A stretch of DNA of 64,000 nucleotides from Poa pratensis. Its lineage: Eukaryota; Streptophyta; Magnoliopsida; Poales; Poaceae. A program made the position numbers and the translations under genes. The notes beneath the pieces were generated by a model, which saw nothing but the letters and a program-made list of their open reading frames with translations, was not told where the DNA came from and searched no databases. The stretch is taken from assembly GCA_947311845.1 (NCBI GenBank), contig CAMZMU010000116.1, forward strand, positions 5,173,318-5,237,317, written 5' to 3'. This document shows positions 1 to 11,288 of the stretch, in pieces (the stretch's first letter is position 1; each line of letters opens with the position of its first letter).

Positions 1-479
1 CCTCGGCCACTCCACGACAATCTGCTCCGTCCACTCCGCTCCGGCCTGCGCTAACCTCGGTTCCGTCTCGGGCTCCCGCCGGCCACTCACGCCATGGTCA
101 TGGACAAGAAGCACACCGGCGTCCCGTCTTTGGCCACCGCTGCCTATGTTGCAGCTCTGCATGGCGCCGCTGCCGGTGGGCCCACCCGTCAGTGACTGCA
201 GCCCCCAGGCTTGCGAGCTGCAACGCGTTGGACCGAGCTAGTGCGAAGCTTGGGCCGAGCTCCATGTCGCGGCTTGCCGGGAGTGTCGAGCTGGCTCGGG
301 GCTCGGCAACTCCAGCCCGAGCTTTTTGGAGGCTCGCCCCGAGCTGGACCGAGTTGGCTCGCGTCCAGCCAGAGGCGTACGTGCATATCTGAACTGAACA
401 GAGACTCGTACTAGTGTGTGCGATCTGATGACAAGTCAGAAGTAAGGGTTATGACAGCTATAGAATCTGAAGAGGAGGT
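1..479. other. GC-rich stretch, no recognised gene
   Basis: This GC-rich sequence reaches the left edge of the window. The only ATG-started frame that looks coding is a 33-codon ORF at 94-195 (+), beginning MVMDKKHTGVPS and rich in Ala and Gly. It has an in-frame TAA upstream at 52-54, so it is not the tail of a longer frame. I do not recognise it. It could be a gene or transposon fragment cut by the window edge. Confidence 0.3.
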
Positions 480-483
480 GTTA

Positions 484-1361
484 GGGTGTGTTTGGTAGCC
501 CGTATGGTCTATCTCATCTCATACAGGCTGAGGCTAGCTGAGCTGACCTCATACAATAGTGTTTCACCGTGCGGTGTTTGGTAGGTTGTATAAGCTAAGC
601 AGTGCTGAGTTGTTCTCTTGTTTGGTGTACTGTATGAGCTAAGCCATGCTGAGCTAAAAAAATAAAAGCAATCGGGTCCCTGGAAAAAAAAAGCATTTCG
701 GTCCCTGGGTAGAAAACTAAAAAGCAATCAGGTCCTAGGAGGTTTGGGCTCAGGTTGCGGCGCCGCCGCCGGTGAGAGGAGCAGCGGCCGCCGAGAGGAA
801 CCGCCACCGCCGGCAAAGGAGCACCTGGCGCATCCGGCGAGAGGAGCCGCCATCGCCGGCGAGAGGAGCAGCCTGCCTTGCTCAGCTTCACCTCTCCCAT
901 GGCGCCGTGCGCTGGTGAGCTCGACCCCGGCGAGAGGACGAGGCCAGGCAGAGCGGCGCTGGGAGCCGGGCGAGGCGGCGCTTGGAGCCGTGCGTAGCGT
1001 CGCAGGACTCGGGGGCGGCGCCGGGCGGCTGGGCGGCCTGGACTCGGCGGCCCGGTGGAGATAGGGGAGGAGTAGCGTAGCGCGAGCGCGAGGGAAGGAA
1101 ACAGGCTCGGGGGGAATGAGGAAGATTTTTGGGAGGGCTGGCGGCACGAGGCGTCGGTGGGGCCCACGCGTGGGAATTATTTCGGGATGCCCTGCCCAGG
1201 CCGAGTAGAGAAGCTCGATTCGAGCTTCCCAAGCGGGCAGGGCTGAGAGCTGTTTTTGCATCAGGTGGGCATAGCCCGATGTAGCTGGGCCGACCTACCA
1301 AACAAGAAAAAGTGGGGTGAGGTGAGATTTTCTGGGTTGGCCCAGGCTACCAAACACACCC
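484..1361. mobile_element. Non-autonomous TIR DNA transposon, possibly Pack-type
   Basis: The left end GGGTGTGTTTGGTAGCC (484-500) is the exact reverse complement of the right end (1345-1361), giving 17-bp perfect terminal inverted repeats. The first 240 bp repeat motifs such as TGTATGAGCTAAGC and TTTGGT. The middle (about 730-1100) is strongly GC-rich, unlike the AT-rich ends, and resembles a cereal first exon. That suggests a captured host segment. No transposase is encoded and no convincing TSD was found: the flanks are TTA on the left and GTA on the right. A PIF/Harbinger or hAT origin are both possible. Confidence 0.65.
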
Positions 1362-1670
1362 GTAGTGAATCTGTGGAATAGTGCCCGCGGCTATGAATTA
1401 GTGATGTCCTACTTCTTTGGGTTTTCAGTGGTACTGGCATTCACTTGAATGATGTGATATAGAGAATTCCTTTTATGTGTATGAAATACTTCTTGATACT
1501 TTCAAAAGCAGCACTATTGGGTGTTTGAGATGGGTTAGCGGGCCAGATCTATTAGGTAAAAGCATATTTGACAGGTTTTTTTACAGTGCCTATTAGATGT
1601 ATGAGATACTCTATTAGGGCGTAGTTTGGATAGTGGAAAAGGGTATTCTCCTAAGTAAAAAAATATATAA

Positions 1671-2037
1671 GGCGTGTTTGGCAACTCTCCGGCAGCTAGT
1701 TTCCCAAAATCTGAGGGAGAAGCTATCCCAAACGTGTAAAGTTAGAGAAGCTAGATTCGAGAATGGTGCGTGGTAGCACGTACAAATTGTGGAGTTAGCA
1801 AATCGGTCTGCTGGGAACGAAAGAGGCCGATATAGTGCGATAATGATTGAAATTATTTCTGGAGCATATAAACCACACTCTTGTATTATTTAGGATCTTT
1901 CCTTAATGAGTCCATGACTTCAATGGTTCCATAGTCAATTTTAGCAGAATCCAGTGCACTACCAAAAATCGGGAGTGTGAAGCTGGAAGTTGAGAATTTT
2001 GAGAAACTAGGCCAGTAGCCCACTACCAATCACGCCC
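1671..2037. mobile_element. Small MITE-like element with imperfect TIRs
   Basis: The left end GGCGTGTTTGGCAACT (1671) pairs imperfectly with the reverse complement of the right end, GGGCGTGATTGGTAGTG (ending 2037). The flanks are AT-rich (TATAA on the left, TTAGTAA on the right) with no clean TSD. The 367-bp interior is non-coding. It resembles old Tourist-type MITEs of grasses. Confidence 0.45.
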
Positions 2038-3085
2038 TTAGTAACTTGTGGATGGTATGGTACAGTGATTATCTATCGGGTATTTAAGTTATCTAGTGTG
2101 TGTATGTTGTAATTTGATATTTAAGAAATCTTTTTTTGGCTGATATGGTCCAAAAGCTGCATGTAAGCCTTTCTAATTTCATCTTGCTTGTCAGCGGACA
2201 AGCCCAAATATGACGCCTTAAAGAGGGATCACTTTTTACAAAATCCTTAACATTAGAAACAATTAGAAGGACACCCCACGCGTTGCAACGGGTATCTCTT
2301 AAATGGTTTAATAAAACGCATGACACATGAAGTTGACCGAAGAATATGCAAGATTTAGTTAATCATGATAGTCAAGAGGCTAAAGAATTTAGACATCGAA
2401 TGTATGTGTGGTTTATAATTTAAAGATTGTTATGGTTTAGGAGTGTATTTGATTGATATAGATAAGATTATATCAACCGGTTGAAGAAACATATGTTGTG
2501 GATGGCTTGCATGAAGATGACATGCACATTGCCTCATAATATTTCTATAAAGTTTTTGAGTGAATACATATAAAAAATCTCATAGTTTTGAATAATAGCT
2601 ATTTGATTTTCATCATTGAAAATAATTGACAAAAAGTTCATGTGCAAAACAAATTCCAACGTTCTACTTGCACACGGTTTACTTGCATAAGTACATAGTG
2701 ACATGGTGTGATCTTATCATTCGAACTTTAAAAAAATATGTGGACAATTTGTTGGGCTAAAAAAATATGTTGTGAATTCTTGCATGTAGACATAGAAAAT
2801 AATTAATGGATGTTAGTGAAATGACATGGACAATTGATTGTATAAAAGATCAAGTGATGTGGATATGTTGCATGTTGAGATAGAAAAATATTAATTACAC
2901 TCAGTGGGGTTTTGCTTTATAAGAAGTATAGATAGATTGTATGATGTTGTTTGAGTAATGTCTAGTGGTACAATTAATTCTTGCGTATTGTTGTGTCTTG
3001 AGCACATCATAGCTACATCTGATGTTTTTTGATTAGCTAAACATGTGATGTTTTAATATTGGATTTGGAAGTGGTTAGAATGTAT
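2038..3085. other. AT-rich intergenic DNA, nothing recognised
   Basis: I see no gene, RNA or bounded mobile element in this AT-rich kilobase. It ends at TAT (3083-3085), the left target-site duplication of the CACTA element that follows. Confidence 0.6.
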
Positions 3086-6000
3086 CACTAGTAGGGAAAA
3101 GCCTACTAGTAGCATGCGCATTTTGCTTACTAGTAGCGTGCGGGCGCACGCTACAATAGTCACGCTACTGCTAACTGTTAGTAGTAGCGTGCAGCCCCGC
3201 ACGCTACCAGTAAGTGCTTGCTAGTAGCGTGCGGCGCTGTCCGTAGTGGTAGCGCGTGGTTTTTCGCGCACGCTACTGAACTTAAACATACCAGTAGCAT
3301 GCGGTTTTTCGGGCACACTACTAATACTATTTTCCGAAATAAATAAGTAATTTGAATTAAATTATTTTTTATGCCAGTATTTAGACAGTTCAATATACAC
3401 ATATATTCCAGTATGTAGGCAGTACATTCAATACATGGATTTAACATACCAAAACATACGAATAATAGACAAGCTAGTGACCAAAACACATGGTTCATCA
3501 CATACATTACAACCCAAAGTAGCGGAATACATCTAGCTTGATGGAGTTCGAAAGTAGACAAGTGACCAAAAGTTTTCATACATGCATTAATACATCTCAA
3601 TGGAGTTCGAAAGCAAGAAGGGGATGTTTTTCCTATATAGCTAGTTTTCGCCTCTGCTTAAATCTTGTAGCCCTTGTGTCCTGGAACCACTTCGTCATCC
3701 CTCTATACACACAAGACAAAAATAAAACCATAGGCGAAGAAAAGCAAGAGTTTATGCACATTTGAATCATCGGCATTTTATAAAATACAAAACTATACAC
3801 AAGAATGATTTGGAACATGTCTGCAATAATTAGGAGCAACATAATTAACTAAGTATGAATGCAGGATATTCATAACCCTGAAACTAGATAGAGGTAGAGA
3901 AGTTAATTTAGGGATATAGTTTACTCACACATTGGGGGAACAGGAAAGCACCCTCTAACAAGTTGAATAGCCTTGAATCACCCGCCGTTCTTATGCGTGT
4001 TTTTATCTCGTCATTAGATAGTTCAAGTTCGAAGTGGAACTCCTCCTCGAACTCGATGACATCACGGCAGATGATTCGCGCGATCATCTTCTAGATGCGA
4101 CGGAACTCTTCTCTAATTTCATCATCAGTGGACTCTCATAGGATCTTGCACCATTTGTGGAGATAAGACAGAAATTGTTTTCGTTGTTCATCCTTTAAGA
4201 ACTCCAGCATGTTAAAGATGAGGTACCATGACTCCAACCAACTGTCTGGATCCTGCTTGATGCAGGGAGAGTACACTTTGTCGAAGAATTCAAACCTTCT
4301 ATTGTTTTACTTTGTTCTTTTCATCTGGCCGCCCTTTCTAGCGTAGGCGTTGATAACATCATTCAGAACGGTCTTGATGTGGGTGTAGTTCTTAAGGTTC
4401 TCCCCAAAACGATTCTTGCTGTCGAAATACACGGCACTTGACTCTCCCATGCCCAACAAGATGAGGGTGCCATGTTGGTTACTACGAAAAACAGTTCAAA
4501 GAGACCATCATCCTCAAATTCACCATTGTAGATGCAAAATTTAACGATCGAAATCTACGAAAACTTGTTATGGTGGGTAGGAATGACTTACTTGGGAAAG
4601 TAAGGCAGGAGATAGATGCGCTTGAAAATATCCACCATGAAGAGATCTTCCAGGTACTGCGTCGCGCTTGCCCACCACAAGGCTTGTTCACGAACTGTTC
4701 TTGCATGTAGTAGGGGTCAACTATCACGAAGTTAGGGATATTCTCTACTGAGATTTTGTGCGCCATACTGAGTGCAACAAGGCGGACCATGGATGGGTGG
4801 AGCGGTTGCATGTGGTACATTCTGAAGATGTCATCAAATCTCACGAAGAGCGGGTCTCCGTGTTCTGCCTCAGTAACAAAGTCCAACCCCTCTGGCACCT
4901 TTTCTGTAAATACCGGGTATGTTGGATCTTCCTTCTCGAGAAGCTTATTCTCGACAATAAGAACAACATCATGGAGTTCACGCATATCACCAGTCAACTG
5001 CCTCTACGATGAACGTAGGAATCAGACGATTTTCCTCTATCGGTTCCTCGCCTCCTGTTCGAGAAGTCCGGCCTCGTTATTGTCAGTCATGTTCGCACCT
5101 ATAAGAAAAAAACGTCGACGTTAGTACAACAAATATAAGAAAATAATCACTTAATTAAGTACTAAGATGCCCGCTAGTCGCAATACCCCCTATGTCCTAT
5201 TTTTATCAAAGTCATGCTAAAATTCACTAAAAAATTTGGCATTAACTTTGCTAAAAAAGGGACATATGGAGTACCCGAATTTGCCGGAACGGAAATTAAT
5301 CGATGTTCCGGCAATCTCAAGGGCCTCATGGGTACCTGTAAACATTTCCATCATCACGCACAGTTGAACATAGCATCCCACATCAACACTTTGTCGTATA
5401 TATCAAATCTATCATCACACACATATCAACATAGCAACCCACATCAACACTTTGCACTAAATATGCAAATGAACATAGCATCCCACATGATCAAGATAGA
5501 GCACTTGGGATGGAGGAGAGAGGGGTGAGTTACCTATAATTAATAGGACGGAATTGGAGAGAGTGTGAACAAGAGTAAAGTGTGTAGAGAGAGAAGTGAG
5601 ATGGGTGGATGGAGAGAGATATTGAGTGGGGAGCTACCCAAATATTAATGGAGGTGGAGAGAGAGTGAGAGCAACAAAATGGAGCCAAGTGGAGGAAGAA
5701 GAAGATAGAGAAAGTGAGGGTTGGTGTCCTAAGTTAGGTCTGCACGACTTACTAATAGCGTCCCCGTGCAGCACACTACTGGTATCTTACCTACTAGTAG
5801 CGTGGCGTGAGGTGCGCACGCTACTAGTAAGTAGCACCCACGGCGCGCCCTCCTAGAAAGTACTAGTAGCGAGCTATTATAGGGGCACGCTACTAGTATT
5901 TTCGTACTAGTAGTGTGCTCCTCCAAACTGCACGCTACTAGTACTTTCTGGGAGGGAGGTGGTCTCATCACAACTTACTAGTAGCGGGCGGCTATCCGCG

Positions 6001-6128
6001 CACGCTACTAGTAGTCTGTAGTAGTAGCATGTGTGTCGACGCGCATGCTACTTGCGCTTACTAGTAGTGTGCGACATTATCTGCATGGTACTAGTAGCCA
6101 GACCTCTATAAACATTTCCCTACTAGTG
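3086..6128. mobile_element. CACTA (En/Spm-type) transposon, 3.04 kb, defective
   Basis: The element starts CACTAGTAGGGAAAAG (3086) and ends with the near-complement ATTTCCCTACTAGTG (6128). Both sides carry the 3-bp duplication TAT (3083-3085 and 6129-6131), the CACTA signature. Both subterminal zones, about 3100-3330 and 5750-6110, are packed with direct and inverted copies of TACTAGTAGCGTGCG. Such repeats bind the accessory transposition protein in known En/Spm elements. The only coding remnant is a broken Ulp1-like gene on the minus strand; no TNP2-type transposase is visible. It must therefore depend on another element to move, if it can still move at all. Confidence 0.93.
3900..5091 (-). 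pseudogene. CACTA-borne Ulp1-like (C48) peptidase remnant
   Basis: Plant CACTA elements often carry a second gene resembling SUMO-protease (Ulp1, C48). The minus strand here reads MTDNNEAGLLEQEARNR then stops. It reopens as a longer block with TGDMRELHDVVLIVENK and FDDIFRMYHMQPLHPSMVRL (about 4700-4990). Further down (4470-4200) come the peptidase-like words VYFDSKNRFG and SPCIKQDPDSWLESWYLIFN. In the active family the second word normally continues into a CGYYVC-like block holding the catalytic Cys; that Cys is absent here. In-frame stops and frame changes separate the blocks. I treat it as dead, and the exact exon limits are uncertain. Confidence 0.6.
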
Positions 6129-6470
6129 TATAGCCTTAGTTTTGTCTATGACTATACTGAGCAATACGTCATGCATGTTTTGTTGCGACATCTGTTAATT
6201 TTGCTCACTTTAAAACCTGGTAGCTCATGAAGTAGGACACAAGTAATCCAACTGAATCACTGTTAGCTGATCTGGTAGCGTTGCACACCATCCGCATTAT
6301 ATATTGTTTCCTTGTCACCACAACTCACATCCTGTAGGCAAACTCGACTATTGCAAACTTGTTCGATTTTTATGTTCGTATTTTATTTTGTTTATTTCCA
6401 TGCAGTTCATAGATCTATCCATGAACTAATGACCTGAAGATTCCAACTCATAGTGGGGGCAACAAACTTA

Positions 6471-6638
6471 TTTTTTTTGTTTTTGAAACAGTGGCAAAAG
6501 CCTTGGCCCAATCATTTAATTAAGCAAGGAGTTCACAAAAAATAAAGTTTAGGACCCAAAAATAAGAAACTACTCTCGCGACATCAAGCTGCCCAAACGT
6601 TTGGCGCAGGCGAGTACCCACAAACGAGTCTCCTTCTT
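6471..6638 (-). mobile_element. LINE 3' tail with long target-site duplication
   Basis: A poly-T run at the left, then the GGCAAAAGCCTTGGCCC-type motif typical of grass LINE 3' ends, marks a minus-strand insertion of only 168 bp. It is flanked by a 26-bp duplication with one mismatch (6445-6470 and 6639-6664). This fits target-primed insertion of a severely 5'-truncated LINE transcript. No coding sequence is left. Confidence 0.8.
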
Positions 6639-6847
6639 AACTCATAGTGGGGACAACAAACTTATAATTGCTTCCTCTCTATATGAAATGTGTTCATGTC
6701 TAAGCATGAAAGAATTAGGTGCTAAGTATTGAATTTTAAGTACGTATTTGAATGATATTGTACTCCATGGGTCAAGGTTGTTTCCATGTGTCCCTCTGTG
6801 GATTGATTATATTTATCGGAAAGGTGGTACATTTGGTACCGCCAGTA

Positions 6848-7468
6848 CTCCCTCCGTTCACCTTTAGACTAGTCACAATAGGGAGTAACTTAGACTAGTA
6901 ACATGCATATGTTATTACTCTAAGTTACTACCTCCATAGTGGGGAGTAACATGTGTGTAGTGTCATATTTACTAGGTTATACACTCATCTTGCCTTGAAA
7001 TGTGTGATGTTATGGTAACATAGCTAGTTACCACAACCATCTCTCTCCTCATTAATTACCCGCCACATCAGATTTTTGCCTATGTGGCACTGATGTTACT
7101 CGTATGTTACTCCCCATTGTGACTAGTCTTAGTTGGCGTTCTGGACTAATCGCAGATACCAAGGAAACTTAAATAGGGGCTAAAATATGGACTAGATGGA
7201 CTAAACTGCCCCTGTTAAGTAATTGTATCGTGCTGGCCGGAAGAAGCATGCAGACGCTGGGCATTAGTGCCATCCATGCATGCATTGGCCTACGTTGCCT
7301 AGCTTCCTGCGCGTGCAAATAAATGGTTCTTCGCGGCGCGTGACTCTCAGTCTCAGCTCATTAATCTGAGGGCAAATTCGGAAATCAACTACCAAAACGT
7401 CCACAACGCAAGGTAAAAGGGAAAATTCTGAAAAAGCTAGGACGCATAGTATATGTGAACAGAGGGAG
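6848..7468. mobile_element. Stowaway/mariner-type element (621 bp)
   Basis: The ends CTCCCTCCGTTCAC (6848) and GTGAACAGAGGGAG (7468) are inverted repeats of the Tc1/mariner-type kind abundant in Triticeae. They are bounded by TA on both sides (6846-6847 and 7469-7470). It is longer than usual for Stowaway because a Tourist MITE (6867-7128) sits inside it. The remaining 360 bp are non-coding. Confidence 0.8.
6867..7128. mobile_element. Tourist-like MITE nested in the mariner element
   Basis: The inverted ends GACTAGTCACAATAGGGAG and CTCCCCATTGTGACTAGTC differ at one base. The element is flanked by TTA on both sides (6864-6866 and 7129-7131), the TSD expected for PIF/Harbinger-derived Tourist elements. 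The 262-bp body is non-coding. It sits 19 bp inside the left end of the surrounding mariner element, so it inserted second. Confidence 0.85.
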
Positions 7469-7470
7469 TA

Positions 7471-7831
7471 CTTATTTTCAGAGGCTGTACTACAAAATGC
7501 CGGTAAAACTGTTTAGAGGGCACATGAGTAAAGTGTCCCTAAAAATGATTAGGGGCATTTTCCAAAGTGTCTCTAAAAATGGTAAGAGGCAAGAAAAAGG
7601 CCTAAAAATGTTTAGAGGCACATGAGTACACGTGACACTCGGGCATGTTTCGAGCCGGGTAAAAGGAGTGCTTCGTTCACCGTGCATGCGTCCTCTCGCT
7701 TGCCCCCGAGCGTTGTACAAGGAGTATACTAATTAAGTTGCACGCATAATAATAACTTTACGATTTCCCAATCGCCATAGGCATTAACTAATTGGCTCCT
7801 CGAGCTGAGCGGCAGAGAAGAAATTAGCTCC
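7471..7831. other. Intergenic stretch with short imperfect repeats
   Basis: Imperfect direct repeats of GTTTAGAGG(G)CACATGAGTA and of a CCTAAAAATG-type word occur at 7505-7630. The rest is probably the 5' flank of the F-box gene. I see no gene here. Confidence 0.4.
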
Positions 7832-7840
7832 ATATAACAC
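7832..7840 (+). promoter_or_regulatory. TATA-like box of the F-box gene
   Basis: The string CATATAACA lies about 70 bp upstream of the ATG at 7904. That spacing would place transcription initiation near 7865 and give a short leader. It is the best TATA candidate in the immediate upstream region; no start site is proven. Confidence 0.4.
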
Positions 7841-7903
7841 GCCAGACGCACACAGTCAGCTGCCTAGCCAGTAGCCACCGCCTGTCATCTGTTCGACGGG
7901 GAG

Positions 7904-9265
7904 ATGGGCAGGCGCAAGCGACAGCGCAAGCTCGAGCCCACCACACTCATGTCGCTCGGCGACGACATGCTTGCCGAGATCCTCCGCCGCCTCCCGTCTC
8001 AGCCCGCCCTAGCCAGGGCCGCCTTTGCGTGTCCGCGGCTGCACAACGTCGCCTCCTCCTCTCCCGTCGCCAACAGGCACCTCATCTCGCCGGGTCCGCT
8101 TCTGGGCTATTTCGTCTCGGTCCTTGGCGGTGGCTGCGACATCCCGTCATTCCACCGCGCGCTCCTCCGCCCCGACCGCGACGTCGCTGCAATCGTCCGT
8201 CGCGGGGATTTCCACCTCGCGGATTTCGAGGAGTACGACTGGCGCCTTCTGGACTGCCGCCACGGCCTCCTACTCCTCACCAGCGACCGCGGCTTGGCCG
8301 TGTTCGACCCCGTCTCCCGCTCACGAGTGCGCATTCCCCACTACACGAGCAAAGGCCGAGGCGGCAAGTCGGCGTCACCGTGGTTCCACTGCTTCCTTCC
8401 GCCTTGCGGGGATGCGACGGCATCGTTCCGCGTGCTGTGCCTGGAGAACACCGGCGCTGGACGGGTGCGCGTGCACGTGTACAGCTCGTGCACTGGCGAA
8501 TGGTGCTCCCAGTACTCCCCGGCGCCCAAAGGCATCAGGCCGCCGCGGACAGGTGACTCGCAGGTGTACCGCTACCATCCCATGCACGCCGGCAGGCGCA
8601 TCTTCTGGAGGACCCAAGGCGAAATGCTCACCTCGCTCGACCTCGGCTCCATGAATTTCTCCCACGTAGCCTTGCCGGATGAACTAAACCGCCTGTCGCA
8701 TTATGCCATAGGGGACACCGAGGACGGCGCAACCTGCCTCCTAGAGGCCAGAACCTCAGGCTACAAGCCCGACATTCAGGTTTGGTTCCTCAAGGAAGCA
8801 GACGGGTCGTCGTTGTCATGGGAGCGGCCACATAGTGTGGATGTTTCGGAATGGAAACGGTTGGGCATGTCGTGGGTCTGCGATGTGACTGCCGGCGTTG
8901 TGCTGCTATGCATGAATAACTACACGGATGAAGGCCTCATATACCATGCCTTTCGCCTCAGTGACACATTCCGGGAAGGCAACACCAAGCGGCAGCCAGT
9001 ATTCTTGGCAGACTTCATCACCTCCGGTGGTTGGGTGCACCCCTACTTCATGGCATGGCCACGCCCTAGCCTAAAGGTGCCCTGATTTATTTCTTATCAT
9101 GTGCATCTTAATTCTGCATCGAAGGCACTACAGTACTTGGAACCTTTTTTTTATATATTTACATTTTGCCATTTTCAGGCTGCAGGTAGCAGTAAGAATG
9201 CCTCCAGAGGTGAAAGAGAGCAAGAATCTGCTGCTGGTCCTAGCAACAATAAGGAACAAGTCTGA
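7904..9265 (+). CDS. F-box protein, two exons, 419 aa
   Basis: F-box proteins dock substrates to SCF (Skp1-Cullin) ubiquitin ligases. An N-terminal F-box spans about residues 14-54, with the words MSLGDDMLAEILRRLPSQP and LARAAFACPRLHNVA. The rest is the long domain of a large grass F-box family, with HGLLLLTSDRGLAVFDP and WVHPYFMAWPRPSLK near the end. Exon 1 alone would stop at 9085. A good GT-AG intron (9077-9178, 102 bp, phase 0) joins ...RPSLK to AAGSSKNASRGEREQESAAG and a TGA at 9263-9265. I prefer the spliced form because this Ser/Gly/Glu-rich tail looks coding. High third-position GC is typical of monocot genes. The substrate is unknown. No internal stop or frameshift was seen. Confidence 0.87.
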
Positions 9266-9887
9266 CGAATCAAGAAGTTAGCTGGTGTTCGGGTGAGAAG
9301 AATAAACAAGTCTAAACCACTTCTTCTACTAAGAAGCAACACCTCTGAGTGTTTTATGTATTCCAAGTCTTCACCTAGTCTGTGCTGTTTTGGTTCTGCG
9401 CTTATACATTGGCACTGCTAAGCTTGTCGTTGATCCATGCATGTACTCAATCGACATCAAGTCATCAACCAAGAAACATGTGTCAAATAAATCATGTGTC
9501 ATAGTTTCTAGTTGGTGCTATGTTCAATCTATCGTAACAAATTTAGAATTCTAACGCAAGCTGTTATCAGAGTTTACAAAAAAATAGATAGTTGGTGGTG
9601 GTATGCGAGTTTTCTTGGTGCGTCTCCACACTTGCTAACCGGCAAGAAGAAAAGAAACCGCTCCCTTCCCGATCTCTCCTCTCCCTCGCCATTGAACGAG
9701 TATAGCCTAGATGGGCCGCATTGTCCCAGTTTTACTCTCCTCATTCCAATCTAGTTGCGGAGGACGAAATATTCTTGAGGTCGGGCAAATCCTAGAACGA
9801 AAACAATTGAGGCAAAAAAGAAAATATGGACAAAAAGCTTGAAAAATAGGAGTTTGAATGATTGTAATCAAATTATCATAAATAGTT
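9266..9887. other. F-box 3' UTR and intergenic DNA
   Basis: The first 150-250 bp are probably the 3' untranslated region of the F-box gene. Beyond that I find no gene or bounded element until the LTR candidate near 9888. Confidence 0.45.
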
Positions 9888-10197
9888 TGTCATAGGCCCA
9901 TCTACCTCTGGGCCAGCCCACGGGCCAGCCCAACACCCAAGACGCACACGGCATGAGAGCCAGCGCTATCCAGCTACGACATGGACGCGCTGATGGCGTG
10001 ACTACTTATGGAGGCAGAGGAGCATCGGGATCGGCATCGAAGAACAGACACGAACACGGCTCTCCTCTTGTATCCCATGCTTGTATCTCTCTCTCACCCC
10101 CGGCTCTAGATCCTCCTCCCCTTGCTTTCTGAAAACCAAACTTGTATCCTGGATCATATCTGAGAGTAGTATCTGCCGGTGTGAGTAGATCGTGTCA
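9888..10197 (+). mobile_element. Putative 5' LTR of a retrotransposon
   Basis: A block starting TGTCATAGGCCC and ending GATCGTGTCA (TG...CA) lies just upstream of a primer-binding site at 10201. The 310-bp size and its position before a gag ORF fit a short 5' LTR. The left boundary is inferred from the TG start only. No second LTR is present in the window, so the element is truncated. Confidence 0.5.
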
Positions 10198-10200
10198 TTC

Positions 10201-10212
10201 TGGTATCAGAGC
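10201..10212 (+). other. Retrotransposon primer-binding site (tRNA-iMet type)
   Basis: TGGTATCAGAGC is the classic plant retrotransposon primer-binding site, complementary to the 3' end of initiator tRNA-Met. It sits 3 bp after the putative LTR end and 53 bp before the gag start codon. Confidence 0.85.
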
Positions 10213-10253
10213 CACCCATCCGGGCCCCGCGCACGCGCAAGCTCGACGAGATC

Positions 10254-11288
10254 ATGGTGGAACTCGACATCAAGGACCAGTTGGCGGAGGTGCTGACGGC
10301 GCTTCGCAACCAGACCGTGAAGCTGGACGGGATCTCCGGCAGGATGGAATCGATGGAGTCCAAGGTGGGCTCGCTGGAGGAGATCAAGCCGGCGATATTT
10401 GATCTCGCGCGCTGGAAGCATTCGGTGGATCTGGCGGTGGGCGCACTGCAGGCTGATCTGGGGGATCTTCGCCGCCACCTCGAGCACTACACTAACGGGA
10501 CCGGCAATGGAGGCGGCTCGACATCTGAGACGCGCGCTCCACCTCCGACCGCTGATCTCCTGTCGGCGCCGGATTTGCGTCGCTCCGGTGACGGGGATCA
10601 TCACGGGCCACATGGCCACCGCGTCGAGCAACAACCACGGGGATCGCTGATGGGGCCTCTTCCCCTCATGACCCCGGACAAGGGTACGTCCGATTCACTG
10701 TCTCCTACTTCGTCTGAGTTTCTGCATAGGGAGAGAGGAGGCGAGCGGGGAGGCAAAACTCCTCGTATGGATTGTCCCGGATTCGATGGCGAGGGGGCCT
10801 TGGAGTCGAAATTGAAGTGTGAATCATATTTCTGTGTGTGTCGGGTGGATCGGGATCTCTGGGTGGATACAACAGTTGTGTATTTCACTGGAGAAGCCGC
10901 ATTGTGGCTGCAGTGGACCAATTCTCACCTTACGGTGAATAATTGGGAGGAGTTTGTGGTGAAGGTTTGTGAGAAATTTGGTCAGAAAGAGTTCGAGCAA
11001 TTGCTCCGTCAATTTTCTCGGCTCCGACAGGTTGGGACGGTGGCGGAGTATGTGGTGCAGTTTGACACTGCTATGAACTGTTTGATTGCTCACCACCGAA
11101 GTTGGGATCCTCTGTACTTCGTTACTCATTTCATTGATGGATTGCGTTCGGATATTAGAGCAGTGGTAATGATTCAACAACCTCGAAGTTTGGATGCTGA
11201 TGTCTCGTTGGCTACTTTGCAGGAAGAAGCCGTGGAGTTAACATGGGAGAATTGGCGACCGGGAGCAGGCGCACAATCCCACGCGCGG
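10254..11288 (+). pseudogene. Retrotransposon gag, truncated
   Basis: The frame opens MVELDIKDQLAEVLTALRNQ with a coiled-coil-like N terminus, then a disordered Gly/Ser/Pro stretch. A gag capsid domain follows at about residues 170-335, with words such as DCPGFDGEGALESKL, GEAALWLQW, FGQKEFEQLLRQFSRLRQ and VAEYVVQFDTAMN. This is the Ty3/Gypsy-type retrotransposon gag fold used to build virus-like particles. The homologous part ends near 11260. The reading frame then runs without a stop into unrelated DNA to 11567. No zinc knuckle, protease, reverse transcriptase or integrase follows, so the element is a truncated relic. Confidence 0.85.

Noticed and set aside
10201..10212. Possible tRNA fragment
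   Set aside because: Only the 12-nt primer-binding complement is present. No cloverleaf can be formed from the flanks.
10206..10634. Minus-strand frame of 142 codons across the gag start
   Set aside because: It is the antisense of a clear gag ORF next to an LTR and primer-binding site, with no domain of its own.
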